A stretch of 64,000 nucleotides of DNA from Symbiodinium natans (Eukaryota; Sar; Dinophyceae; Suessiales; Symbiodiniaceae): contig CAJNDS010000642.1 of NCBI GenBank assembly GCA_905221605.1, forward strand, positions 1 to 64,000, in the 5' to 3' direction. The position numbers were made by a program, and so were the translations under genes. Of this stretch, positions 21,690-34,612 are shown one piece after another (position 1 is the first letter of the stretch; each line of letters opens with the position of its first letter). The notes under the pieces are model-generated. The model saw nothing but the letters and a program-made list of their open reading frames with translations. It was not told where the DNA came from and searched no databases.

Positions 21690-24600
21690 GGAAGGAAACG
21701 CAAGGCTCCCGACCCACTTAGGGAGGGGAACGCAACTGCATTTACAGCAGACCCAATTAAGGAGGGGAATGCAAGGCTGCTCGGCTGCATTTACACAGGC
21801 CCGGATCACATCCCGACCCAATTCGGGAAGGGAATGCAAAGGCTCCTTGGCTGATCACATCCCGACCCAATTAGGGAGGGGAATGCAAGGCTCTTTGGCT
21901 GCATTTACACAGGCTCTGATCACATCCCGACCCAATTAGGGAGGGGAATGCAAGGGTCTTTGGCTGCATTTACACAGGCCCTGATCACATACCGACCCAA
22001 TTGGGGAGGGGAACGCAAGGGTTCTTGGCTGCTTGAACACAAGCCCTGATCACATCCCGACCGAATTCTGCATTTATACAGGCCTGATCACCTCCGGACC
22101 TTATGAGGGAGGGGAACAAGGCTCCTTGGCTGCATTTACATCCCGGCCCAAACAGGGAGGGAAACGCAAGGCTCCTGGGCTGCATTTACACAAGGCCTGA
22201 TCACATCCCGACCCAATTAGGGAAGGGAATGCTCCTTGGCTGCACACAGGCCCTGATCACATCCCGACCCAATTAGGGAGGGGAATGCAAGGCTCCTCAG
22301 CTGCGTTTACAAGCCCTGATCACATTTTCAGGGAAACGCAAGGCTCATTGACTGCATTTACACAGGCCCTGATCACATCCCGACCCAATTAGGGAGGAAT
22401 AATGCAAGGCTCCTGGGCTGCATTTACACAGGCCCTGATCACATCGAGGGGAATGCAAGGCTCCTCGGCTGCATTACACAGGCCCTGATCACATCCCGAC
22501 CCAATTAGGGAGGGGAATGCACGGCGCCTGATCACATCCCGACCCAGTTAGGGAGGGAAACACAAGACTTCCTGGCTGCATTTACACAGGCCCTGATCAC
22601 ATCCCGACCCAACTCGGGCGGGGAATGCAAAGGCTCCTTGGCTGCATATACACAGGCTCTGATCACACACCGACCCAATTGGGGCGGGAATGCAAGGCCC
22701 CTTGGCTGCATTGACAGGCCCTGATCACATCCCGACCCAATTAGGGAAGGGAAGGCAAGGCTCCTCGGCTGCATTTACACAGGCTCTGATCAAATTCCGA
22801 CCCAATTAGGGAGGGAAATGCAAGGCTCCTCGGCTGCATTTTTCGCAGGCCCTGATCACATCCCGACCCAATTAGGGAGGGAAACGCAAGGCTCCTTGGC
22901 TGCATTTACACAGGCCCTGATCACATCCCGATTGAGTGAGTGAGGGAAGGAAACGCAAGGCTCCCGGCCCACTTAGGGAGGGGAACGCAACTGCATTTAC
23001 AGCAGACCCAATTAAGGAGGGGAATGCAAGGCTGCTCGGCTGCATTTACACAGGCCCCGGATCACATCCCGACCCAATTCGGGAAGGGAATGCAAAGGCT
23101 CCTTGGCTGATTACATCCCGACCCAATTAGGGAGGGGAATGCAAGGCTCTTTGGCTGCATTTACACAGGCCCTGATCACATCCTGACCCAATCAGGGAGG
23201 GGAATGCAAGGGTCTTTGGCTGCATTTACACAGGCTCTGATCACATCCCGACCCAATTAGGGAGGGGAATGCAAGGGTCTTCGGCTGCATTTACACAGGC
23301 CCTGATCACATCCCGACCCAATTAGGGAGGGGAATGCAAAGGCTCCTCGGCTGCATTTACACAAGCCCTGATCACATCCCGACCCAATTAAGGAGAGGAA
23401 TGCAAGGCTGCTTGGCTGCACTTACACAGGCCCTGACCAATTAGGGAGGGGAATGCAAGGCTCCTCGGCTGCATTTACACAGGCCCTGATCACATCCCGA
23501 CCCAATTAGGGAGGGGGATGCAAAGGCTCCTCGGCTGCATTTACACAGGCCCTGATCACATCCTGACCCAATTAAGGAGCACTCCCGACCCAATTAGGGA
23601 GGGGAATGCAAGGCTCCTTGGCTGCATTTACACGGGCCCTGATCACATCCTGACTCAATTAGGAAGGGGAATGCAAGGCTCCTCGGCTGCATTTACACAG
23701 GCCCTGATCACATCCCGACCCAATTAGGGAGGGGAATGGATCACATCCTGACCCGATTAGGGAGGGGAATGCAAGGCCCCGCGGCTGCATTTACACAGGC
23801 CCTGATCATATCCCGACCCAATTAGGGAGGGGAATGCAAAGGCTCCTCGGCTGCATTTACACAACCCCGATCACATCCCGACCCAATTAGGGAGGGGAAT
23901 GCAAGGCTCCTTGGCTGCATTTATCCCGACCCAATTAGGGAGGGGAATGCAAAGGCTCCTCGGCTGCAGTTACACAGGCCCTGATCACGTCCCGACCCAA
24001 TTAGGGAGGGGAACGCAAGGCTCCTTGGCTGCATTTACACAAGCCCTCATCACATCCCGACCCAATTAGGGAGGGGAATGCAAGGCTCCTCGGCTGCGTT
24101 TTACGCAGGCCCTGATCAAAGGCCCTGATCACATCCTGACCCAATTAGGGAGGGGAATGCAAGGCTCCTCGGCTGCATTTTCACAGGCCCTGATCACATC
24201 CCGACCCAATTAGGGGGGGGAATGCAAAGGCTCCTCGGCTGCATTAACACAAGCCCGGATCACATCCCGACCCAATTAGGGAGGGGAATGCAAGGCTCCT
24301 TGGCTGCATTTACACAGGCCCTGATCACATCCCGACCCAATTAGGGAGGGGAATGCAAGGGTCTTCGGCTGCATTTACACAGGCCCTGATCACATCCCGA
24401 CCCAATTAGGGAGGGGAATGCAAAGGCTCCTCGGCTGCATTTACACAGGCCCTGATCATATCCCGACCCAATTAGGGAGGGGAATGCAAAGGCTCCTCGG
24501 CTGCATTTACACAAGCCACATCCCGACCCAATTACAAATGCAAGGCTCCTCGGCTGCATTTACACAGGCCCTGACCACATCCTGACCCAATTAGGGAGGT

Positions 24601-26262
24601 GAATGCAAGGCTCCTCGGCTGCAGGCCCTGATCACATCCCGACCCAATTACGAAGGTGAATGCAAAAGCTCCTCGGCTGCATTTACAAAGGCCCTCATCA
24701 CATCCCGACCCAATTAGGGAGGGGATTTACACAGGCCCTGATCACATTCTGACTCAATTAGGGAAGGGAACGCAAAGGCTCCTTGGCTGCATTTACACAG
24801 GCCCTGATCACATCCCGACCCAATTAGGGAGGGGAATGCAAAGGCTCCTCGGCTGCATTTACACAGGCCCTGATCAAAGGCCCTGATCACATCCTGACCC
24901 AATTAGGGAGGGGAATGCAAGGCTCCTCGGCTGCATTTTCACAGGCCCTGATCACATCCCGACCCAATTAGGGGGGGAATGCAAAGGCTCCTCGGCTGCA
25001 TTAACACAAGCCCGGATCACATCCCGACCCAATTAGGGAGGGGAATGCAAGGCTCCTTGGCTGCATTTACACAGGCCCTGATCACATCCCGACCCAACTA
25101 GGGAGGGGAATGCAAGGCTCCTTGGCTGCATTTACACAGGCCCTGATCACATCCCGACCCAATTAGGGAGGGGAATGCAAAGGCTCCTCGGCTGCATTTA
25201 CACAAACCCTGATCACATCCCGACCCAATTAGGGTAGGGGAATGCAAGGCTCCTTGGCTGCATTTACACAGGCCCTGATCACATCCTGACCCAATTAGGG
25301 AGGTGAATGCAAGGCTCCTCGGCTGCATTTACACAGGCCCTGATCACATCCCGACCCTATTAGGGAGGGGAATGCAAGGCTCCTTGGCTGCATTGACACA
25401 GGCCCTGATCACATCCCGACCCAATTAGGGAGGGGAATGCAAGGCTCCTCGGCTGCATTTACACAGGCCCTGATCACATCCCGACCCAATTACGAAGGTG
25501 AATGCAAAAGCTCCTCGGCTGCATTTACAAAGGCCCTCATCACATGCCGACCCAATTAGGGAGGGGATTTACACAGGCCCTGATCACATTCTGACTCAAT
25601 TAGGGAAGGGAACGCAAAGGCTCCTTGGCTGCATTTACACAGGCCCTGATCACATCCCGACCCAATTAGGGAGGGGAATGCAAAGGCTCCTCGGCTGCAT
25701 TTACACAGGCCCTGATCAAAGGCCCTGATCACATCCTGACCCAATTAGGGAGGGGAATGCAAGGCTCCTCGGCTGCATTTTCACAAACCCTGATCACATC
25801 CCGACCCAATTAGGGTAGGGGAATGCAAGGCTCCTTGGCTGCATTTACACAGGCCCTGATCACATCCTGACCCAATTAGGGAGGTGAATGCAAGGCTCCT
25901 CGGCTGCATTTACACAAGCCCTGATCACATCCCGACCCTATTAGGGAGGGGAATGCAAGGCTCCTTGGCTGCATTGACACAGGCCCTGATCACATCCTGA
26001 CCCAATTAGGGAGGGGAATGCAAGGCTCCTCGGCTGCATTTACACAGGCCCTGATCACATCCCGACCCTATTAGGGAGAGGAATGCAAAGGCTCCTCGGC
26101 TGCATTTACACAAGCCCTGATCACATCCCGACCCAATTAGGGAGGGGAATGCAAGGCTCCTTGGCTGCATTTACCCAGGCCCTGATCACATCCTGACCCA
26201 ATTAGGGAAGGGAACGCAAGGCTCCTCGGCTGCATTTACACAGGCCCTGATCACATCCCGAC
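21690..26262. repeat. 65/66-base satellite, type B, array 1
   Basis: The unit is 65 bases, or 66 when GCAAGGCT is GCAAAGGCT: GATCACATCCCGACCCAATT, AGGGAGGGGAATGCAAGGCT, CCTTGGCTGCATTTACACAG, GCCCT. Many units are truncated. Internal higher-order copies exist: about 1.26 kb offset (near 21.71 and 22.97 kb) and 842 bases (24656 and 25498). Each unit carries TTAGGGAGGGG. The 66-base units keep frame and create spurious ORFs on both strands. Confidence 0.95.
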
Positions 26263-26361
26263 GGTGCATTTTATGAAGAAGAACTACCTGGAAAGGCCTT
26301 CCAAGACCTGGAAATCCTTATCCCGCTACGTTTTGTGAAGCAGAACTATCTGGAAAGGCTT
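26263..26361. repeat. 62-base repeat (GGAGAACTACCTGGAAAGGC), partial units
   Basis: Two degenerate units with GAACTACCTGGAAAGGCC, TTCCAAGACCTGGAAATCC and TTATCC, at the satellite/block R boundary. The same family forms an array at 48.3-48.5 kb and the first 80 bases of each block R copy. Confidence 0.7.
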
Positions 26362-28512
26362 CCAAGACCTGGAAATCCTTATCGGAAATCCTTGTCCTGG
26401 TGTATTCTACGAAGGAGAACTACCTGGAAATGCCTTGCGTGAGCTGGCAAACCGGCAATGCTTATCTTGGTGCGCTGCCAAGGCGCAGAAGGCAGGCTTG
26501 CTTGTCATGAAAAAAAGCAGCTAGCCTGGTTTTGAGAGCCACGCACGACACGGCGTCTGCAGGCAAGCTTCTCGCACCAGCGAACCTTTCTCTCTCTAGC
26601 AAAGCTTTTGGTTCAGACAAACCTGTGATCATACCCTTCATCATGCAGCGCCTTGTCGTCTCCGATTACGGAATCATGGCACCCACGGTGCCCAAAAGCT
26701 GGTTTCTTCAGGCACGTGCTGTCGGAGTTTTGATCGATAATTGCTGGGACTACATAAGCACACTGTCGTTTGGCTAGGCAGACGAAAGCCGACAAGAAGC
26801 CGAGGAAGAGGACGTCGTCGCCTCGCCGCCGCACGCTGTCATGGCCCGGAACCCAGGAGGTGCGCCGCAGTCATTCACAGAGCCTTCGCATGACCCTTGC
26901 AGGTGCGGAATTGCTTCATCCTCGAAAGCCAGGGTTGCCTCCTTGACTCCAGCAACTGTCCCCTGCCACTCAGCGGAGTCGACGGCTTCGACGAGACGAC
27001 GTGGAAGGTAGGGGCGGAGTCTTGACTGATAGGCCGATAGGATAGAGTCTCGTCAGGCACCCGGGATCGACAATTTCCATCTGGCGATATGGGGCTCTCC
27101 GCATATCAATGCCTGGGACTTAGAATCGCCAGTGGTTCGGGAAGTGCGTCTCTACTCCCAAGGCTCTAGCTGCCTGCGTGCCTCTCCTCCTGAATGTTTT
27201 CTTGCTCTCGCCCCAGGTGTGCAACGGCAGGCGAGGAGCCGCCGACGGCTGGTGTCAGAACGACACCTTCAAATCCCGGGCTTTCTGTTCGATCTCTTGG
27301 AAGCGGGGCGCTCAGTAAGTCGGAAGAGAGCTTGTGCTTTTCGGGGCTGCTCCAAGGTCCAAAGGCAGCGCGGTGATGGTCTATCCATCCTATTACAAGT
27401 TCATCGACTATCACTGCCCGCCTCCCGGGAAACGGCTCCTCGTGGCCGAATGCAACGCAGGCGGGAAGAGGCACTGCACAAGGTTGGCAAGGCTGCTCAA
27501 GGGATTTCTTGTTGTCGCAGGCGACTACAAGCCTCTCGCATCGTCGCGGACGGGTGTGGAAGAACTGTGCTCCTCCACTTCGGTCTCCGTCGCCATGTCC
27601 GTCGATCCGGAGCACTGGCGCTGCTTGGACTTCGACGAGCAGGCCGGGAGGGCTGGCAATGCCGCGTCCTCCATTGGCTTGCCGACGACAGGGCAAGCTG
27701 CATCTGATGTCGACGCTGCTCAATATCCTGCAAGTCCTGGAAGCCAAGGCGTGGGGGAAAAGGATAGCGAGAAAGATAGCAAGAGAATGCAAGAGAGATG
27801 TCGATTTGTCTTCTCCTCCGGCACCCAGGAGCAGTGGGCGATCAGCTTGGGCTGCTACATCGCCAACCTGGAGGTGGCTCTGGCACGGTGCGCCCATCCC
27901 CTTCTCCTTGCATATGCTGCTGCCGGGAATCTCTTGCTGCAGGTACTGCTGCTGCCGCACCTCGCGTGCTTCTTTTGCTGGTGAGACCGCCGACACTGGC
28001 GGCAGCAGCGGTTGAATGTTTCACCCTGCCCTAGATGAACCGTCGCCGGCAGAAACGGTTCAACAGAGGCCTCTCACCCCACCCCAGAAACCTGTTTTGG
28101 ATTAGTTAGTGACATCCAATGAGTTGCGTTGAAGCGTCAATCCGCGCCTATGCCTATATGAGGTCATGACTCATTTTCTCACAACGCCAAACAACCTCGA
28201 ACGAGAAGAGCGACAATGCATCAGTCCAGATGTAGAACGTAGCTACGTAGCTACAATTCTTTCCGAAAAAGACAGTTCTCAAGAATGTATATAGTAACGC
28301 AGCCTTTTGGCTCCCCTGACGTTATAGTTCGCAAAACTACGAGAGTTTATCGCGCCATGCCTGCGCGAGCGCAGAAAAACCTATTCGCCAAGAAGGCAAA
28401 GAAATGAAAAGTACCGCGTGTCGCGGATGCCACTGTGTGCGTGAAACACATGCATCACTGCACGCGCTACGTGCCAGGTCCAACACGATGACAGCCCAGC
28501 TCACACCACGAG
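26362..28512 (+). pseudogene. Block R copy 1: multi-exon gene-like unit, damaged
   Basis: 2.15 kb nearly identical to copies at 32459 and 37268. Exon-like parts on the plus strand: a basic stretch (KADKKPRKRTSSPRRR, about 26785-26865); 26903-27007, bounded by TTGCAG and GTAGGG, encoding VRNCFILESQGCLL... and ending ETTWK; and from 27217, after CCCCAG, VCNGRRGAADGWCQN onward. Against copy 3 this copy has TAA (27316-27318) where copy 3 has CAA, unless GTAAGT there is used as a donor. It also has 11 extra bases near 27814-27824 that shift the frame between LEAKAWGKRIARKIA and EQWAISLGCYIANLEV. The function is unknown: Cys-rich middle part and a hydrophobic Leu-rich C-terminus. I infer a decayed or alternatively spliced copy. 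Confidence 0.5.
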
Positions 28513-31500
28513 GCCTGATCACATCCGGACCTTATGAGGGAGGGGAACAAGGCTCCTTGGCTGCGTTTACATCCCAGACCAATCAGGGAGGGAAACGCAA
28601 AGATCCTGGGCTGCATTTACACAAGGCCTGATCACATCCCGACCCAATTAGGGAGGGGAATGCAAAGGCTCCTCGGCTGCATTTACACAAGCCCTGATCA
28701 CATCCCGACCAAATTAGGGAGGTGAATGCAAGGCTCCTCGGCTGCATTTACACAAGCCCTGATCACATCCCGACCCAATTAGGGAGGGGAATGCAAGGCT
28801 CCTCAGCTGCATTTACACAGGCCCTGATCACATCCCGACCCAATTAGGGAGGGGAATGCAAAGGCTCCTCGGCTGCATTTACACAAGCCCTGATCACATC
28901 CCGACCCAATTAAGGAGAGGAATGCAAGGCTCCTCGGCTGCATTTACGTACACAGGCCCTGATCACATCCTGACCCAATTAGAGAGGGGAATGCAAGGCT
29001 CCTCGGCTGCATTTACACAGGCCCTGATCACATCCCGACCCAATTAGGGAGGGGGATGCAAAGGCTCCTCGGCTGCATTTACACAGGCCCTGATCACATC
29101 CCGACCCAATTAGGGGGGGAATGCAAAGGCTCCTCGGCTGCATTTACACAAGCCCTGATCACATCCCGACCCAATTAGGGAGGGGAATGCAAGGCTCCTC
29201 GGCTGCATTTACACAGGCCCTGATCACATCCTGACCCAATTAGGGAGGGGAATGCAAGGCTCCTCGGCTGCATTTACACAGGCCGTGAATGCAAGGCTCC
29301 TCGGCTGCATTTACACAGGCCCTGATCACATCCCGACCCAATTAGGGAGGGGAATGCAAAGGCTCCTCGGCTGCATTTACACAAGCCCTGATCACATCCC
29401 GACCCAATTAGGGAGGGGAATGCAAGGCTCCTTGGCTGCATTTACACAGGCCCTGATCACATCCTGACCCAATTAGAAACAAAGCTCCTCGGCTGCATTT
29501 ACACAAGCCCTGATCACATCCCGACCCTATTAGGGAGGGGAATGCAAGGCTCCTTGGCTGCATTTACACAGGCCCTGATCACATCCTGACCCAATTAGGG
29601 AGGGGAATGCAAGGCTCCGCGGCTGCATTTACACAGGCCCTGATCACATCCCGACCCAATTAGGGAGGGGAATGCAAGGCTCCTCGGCTGCATTTACACA
29701 GGGCCTGATCACATCCCGACCCAATTAGGGAGGGGAATGCAAAGGCTCCTCGGCTGCATTTACACAAGCCCTGATCACATCCCGACCCGATTAAGGAGAG
29801 GAATGCAAGGCTCCTTGGCTGCATTTACACAGGCCCTGATCACATCCTGACCCAATCAGGCAAGGCTCCTCGGCTGCATTTACACAGGCCCTGATCACAT
29901 CCCGACCCAATTAGGGAGGGGGATGCAAAGGCTCCTCGGCTGCATTTACACAGGCCCTGATCACATCCCGACCCAATTAGGGAGGGGAATGCAAGGCTCC
30001 TTGGCTGCATTTACACGGGCCCTGATCACATCCCGACCCAATTAGGAAGGGGAATGCAAGGCTCCTCGGCTGCATTTACACAGGCCGTGAATGCAAGGCT
30101 CCTCGGCTGCATTTACACAGGCCCTGATCACATCCCGACCCAATTAGGGAGGGGAATGCAAAGGCTCCTCGGCTGCATTTACACAAGCCCTGATCACATC
30201 CCGACCAAATTAGGGAGGTGAATGCAAGGCTCCTCGGCTGCATTTACACAAGCCCTGATCACATCCCGACCCAATTAGGGAGGGGAATGCAAGGCTCCTC
30301 GGCTGCATTTACACAGGCCCTGATCACATCCCGACCCAATTAGGGAGGGGAATGCAAAGGCTCCTCGGCTGCATTTACACAAGCCCTGATCACATCCCGA
30401 CCCAATTAAGGAGAGGAATGCAAGGCTCCTCGGCTGCATTTACGTACACAGGCCCTGATCACATCCTGACCCAATTAGGGAGGGGAATGCAAGGCTCCTC
30501 GGCTGCATTTACACAGGCCCTGATCACATCCCGACCCAATTAGGGAGGGGGATGCAAAGGCTCCTCGGCTGCATTTACACAGGCCCTGATCACATCCCGA
30601 CCCAATTAGGGGGGGAATGCAAAGGCTCCTCGGCTGCATTTACACAAGCCCTGATCACATCCCGACCCAATTAGGGAGGGGAATGCAAGGCTCCTCGGCT
30701 GCATTTACACAGGCCCTGATCACATCCTGACCCAATTGGGGAGGGGAATGCAAGGCTCCTCGGCTGCATTTACACAGGCCGTGAATGCAAGGCTCCTCGG
30801 CTGCATTTACACAGGCCCTGATCACATCCCGACCCAATTAGGGAGGGGAATGCAAAGGCTCCTCGGCTGCATTTACACAAGCCCTGATCACATCCCGACC
30901 CAATTAGGGAGGGGAATGCAAGGCTCCTTGGCTGCATTTACACAGGCCCTGATCACATCCTGACCCAATTAGGGAGGGGAATGCAAGGCTCCTCGGCTGC
31001 ATTTACACAAGCCCTGATCACATCCCGACCCAATTAGGGAGGGGAATGCAAGGCTCCTTGGCTGCATTTACACAGGCCCTGATCACATCCTGACCCAATC
31101 CTAGGGGAATGAAGGCTCCTCGGCTGCATTTACACAGGGCCTGATCACATCCCGACCCAAGTAGGGAGGGGAATGCAAAGGCTCCTCGGCTGCATTTACA
31201 CAAGCCTGAGACCCATTAAGGAGAGGAATGCAAGGCTCCTTGGCTGCATTTACACAGGCCCTGATCACATCCTGACCCAATCAGGCAAGGCTCCTCGGCT
31301 GCATTTACACAGGCCCTGATCACATCCCGACCCAATTAGGGAGGGGGATGCAAAGGCTCCTCGGCTGCATTTACACAGCCCTGATCACATCCCGACCCAA
31401 TTAGGGAGGGGAATGCAAGGCTCCTTGGCTGCATTTACACGGGCCCTGATCACATCCCGACCCAATTAGGAAGGGGAATGCAAGGCTCCTCGGCTGCATT

Positions 31501-32458
31501 TACACAGGCCCTGATCACATCCCGTCCCAATTAAGGAGGGGAATGGATCACATCCTGACCCAATTAGGGAGGGGAATGCAAAGGCTCCTCGGCTGCATTT
31601 ACACAGGCCCTGATCATATCCCGACCCAATTAGGGAGGGGAATGCAAAGGCTCCTTGGCTGCATTTACACAAGGCCTGACCACATCCCGACTCAATTAGG
31701 GAGGGGAATGCAAAGGCTCCTCGGCTGCATTCACACAGGCCCTGATCACATCCCGACCCAATTTTGGGAGGGGAATGCAAAGGCTCCTCGGCTGCATTTA
31801 CACAAGCCCTGATCACATCCCGACCAAATTAGGGAGGTGAATGCAAGGCTCCTCGGCGGCATTTACACAAGCCCTGATCACATCCCGACCCAATTAGGGA
31901 GGGAATGCAAGGCTCCTCGGCTGCATTTACACAGGCCCTGATCACATCCCGACCCAATTAGGAAGGTGAATGCAAAAGCTCCTGGGCTGCATTTACACAG
32001 GCCCTCATCACATCCCGACCCAATTAGGGAGGGGAATGCAAGGCTCCTTGGCTGCATTTACACAGGCCCTGATCACATTCTGACTCAATTAGGGAGGGGA
32101 ATGCAAAGGCTCCTTGGCTGCATTTACAAAGGCCCTGATCACATCCCGACTCAATTAGGGAGGGGAATGCAAGGCTCCTCGGCTGCATTTACAGAGGCCC
32201 TGCTCACATCCCCAATTAGGGGAGGGAATGCAAAGGCTCCTCGGCTGCATTTACACAGGCCCCGATCACATCCCGACCCAATTAGGGAGGGGAATGCAAG
32301 GCTCCTTGGCTGCATTTACACAGGCCCTGATCACATCCTGACCCAATTAGGGAGGGGAATGCAAGGCTCCTCGGCTGCATTTACACAGGCCCTGATCACA
32401 TCCCGACCCAATTAGGGAGGGGAATGCAAAGGCTCCTCGGCTGCATTTACACAAACCC
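28513..32458. repeat. 65/66-base satellite, type B, array 2
   Basis: The same monomer as array 1, with an internal duplication of 1496 bases (28856 and 30352). It abuts block R copy 1 at CACACCACGAG on the left and copy 2 at CCAAGACCTGG on the right. Characteristic variants (TTTACGTACACAGG, TGTAAATGCAGCC context, short GGCCGTGAATGC unit) recur in arrays 2 and 3. Confidence 0.95.
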
Positions 32459-34612
32459 CAAGACCTGGAAATCCTTATCGGAAATCCTTGTCCTGGTGTA
32501 TTCTACGAAGGAGAACTACCTGGAAATGCCTTGCGTGAGCTGGCAAACCGGCAATGCTTATCTTGGTGCGCTGCCAAGGCGCAGAAGGCAGGCTTGCTTG
32601 GCATGAAAAAAAAGCAGCTAGCCTGGTTTTGAGAGCCACGCACGACACGGCGTCTGCAGGCAAGCTTCTCGCACCAGCGAACCTTTCTCTCTCTAGCAAA
32701 GCTTTTGGTTCAGACAAACCTGTGATCATACCCTTCATCATGCAGCGCCTTGTCGTCTCCGATTACGGAATCATGGCACCCACGGTGCCCAAAAGCTGGT
32801 TTCTTCAGGCACGTGCTGTCGGAGTTTTGATCGAGAATTGCTGGGACTACATAAGCACACTGTCGTTTGGCTAGGCAGACGAAAGCCGACAAGAAGAAGC
32901 CGAGGAAGAGGACGTCGTCGCCTCGCCGCCGCACGCTGTCATGGCCCGGAACCCAGGAGGTGCGCCGCAGTCATTCACAGAGCCTTCGCATGACCCTTGC
33001 AGGTGCGGAATTGCTTCATCCTCGAAAGCCAGGGTTGCCTCCTTGACTCCAGCAACTGTCCCCTGCCACTCAGCGGAGTCGACGGCTTCGACGAGACGAC
33101 GTGGAAGGTAGGGGCGGAGTCTTGACTGATAGGCCGATAGGATAGAGTCTCGTCAGGCACCCGGGATCGACAATTTCCATCTGGCGATATGGGGCTCTCC
33201 GCATATCAATGCCTGGGACTTAGAATCGCCAGTGGTTCGGGAAGTGCGTCTCTACTCCCAAGGCTCTAGCTGCCTGCGTGCCTCTCCTCCTGAATGTTTT
33301 CTTGCTCTCGCCCCAGGTGTGCAACGGCAGGCGAGGAGCCGCCGACGGCTGGTGTCAGAACGACACCTTCAAATCCCGGGCTTTCTGTTCGATCTCTTGG
33401 AAGCGGGGCGCTCAGTAAGTCGGAAGAGAGCTTGTGCTTTTCGGGGCTGCTCGAAGGTCCAAAGGCAGCGCGGTGATGGTCTATCCATCCTATTACAAGT
33501 TCATCGACTATCACTGCCCGCCTCCCGGGAAACGGCTCCTCGTGGCCGAATGCAACGCAGGCGGGAAGAGGCACTGCACAAGGTTGGCAAGGCTGCTCAA
33601 GGGATTTCTTGTTGTCGCAGGCGACTACAAGCCTCTCGCATCGTCGCGGACGGGTGTGGAAGAACTGTGCTCCTCCACTTCGGTCTCCGTCGCCATGTCC
33701 GTCGACCCGGAGCACTGGCGCTGCTTGGACTTCGACGAGCAGGCCGGGAGGGCTGGCAATGCCGCGTCCTCCATTGGCTTGCCGACGACAGGGCAAGCTG
33801 CATCTGATGTCGACGCTGCTCAATATCCTGCAAGTCCTGGAAGCCAAGGCGTGGGGGAAAAGGATAGCGAGAAAGATAGCAAGAGAATGCAAGAGAGATG
33901 TCGATTTGTCTTCTCCTCCGGCACCCAGGAGCAGTGGGCGATCAGCTTGGGCTGCTACATCGCCAACCTGGAGGTGGCTCTGGCACGGTGCGCCCATCCC
34001 CTTCTCCTTGCATATGCTGCTGCCGGGAATCTCTTGCTGCAGGTACTGCTGCTGCCGCACCTCGCGCGCTTCTTTTGCTGGTGAGACCGCCGACACTGGC
34101 GGCAGCAGCGGTTGAATGTATCACCCTGCCCTAGATGAACCGTCGCCGGCAGAAACGGTTCAACAGAGGCCTCTCACCCCACCCCAGAAACCTGTTTTGG
34201 ATTAGTTAGTGACATCCAATGAGTTGCGTTGAAGCGTCAATCCGCGCCTATGCCTATATGAGGTCATGACTTATTTTCTCACAACGCCAAACAACCTCGA
34301 ACGAGAAGAGCGACAATGCATCAGTCCAGATGTAGAACGTAGCTACGTAGCTACAATTCTTTCCGAAAAAGACAGTTCTCAAGAATGTATATAGTAACGC
34401 AGCCTTTTGGCTCCCCTGACGTTATAGTTCGCAAAACTACGAGAGTTTATCGCGCCATGCCTCCGCGAGCGCAGAAAAACCTATTCGCCAAGAAGGCAAA
34501 GAAATGAAAAGTACCGCGTGTCGCGGATGCCACTGTGTGCGTGAAACACATGCATCACTGCACGCGCTACGTGCCAGGTCCAACACGATGACAGCCCAGC
34601 TCACACCACGAG
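32459..34612 (+). pseudogene. Block R copy 2
   Basis: Offset exactly 6100 bases from copy 1 over most of its length, with only a few substitutions. It shares TAA (33416-33418) and the 11-base insertion with copy 1. With copy 3 it shares the extra AAG in the basic stretch (KADKKKPRKRTSS), an in-frame three-base difference. It is flanked on both sides by type-B satellite. I infer a damaged gene copy, or an intact gene if the GTAAGT is spliced and the 11 bases fall in an intron. Confidence 0.5.

Noticed and set aside
27166-27996. Minus-strand 276-codon ORF in block R (also in copies 2 and 3)
   Set aside because: Copy differences are synonymous in plus-strand frames, and exon-like borders (CAG, GTAGGG) fit the plus strand. 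The minus frame looks like a shadow of GC-rich coding DNA.
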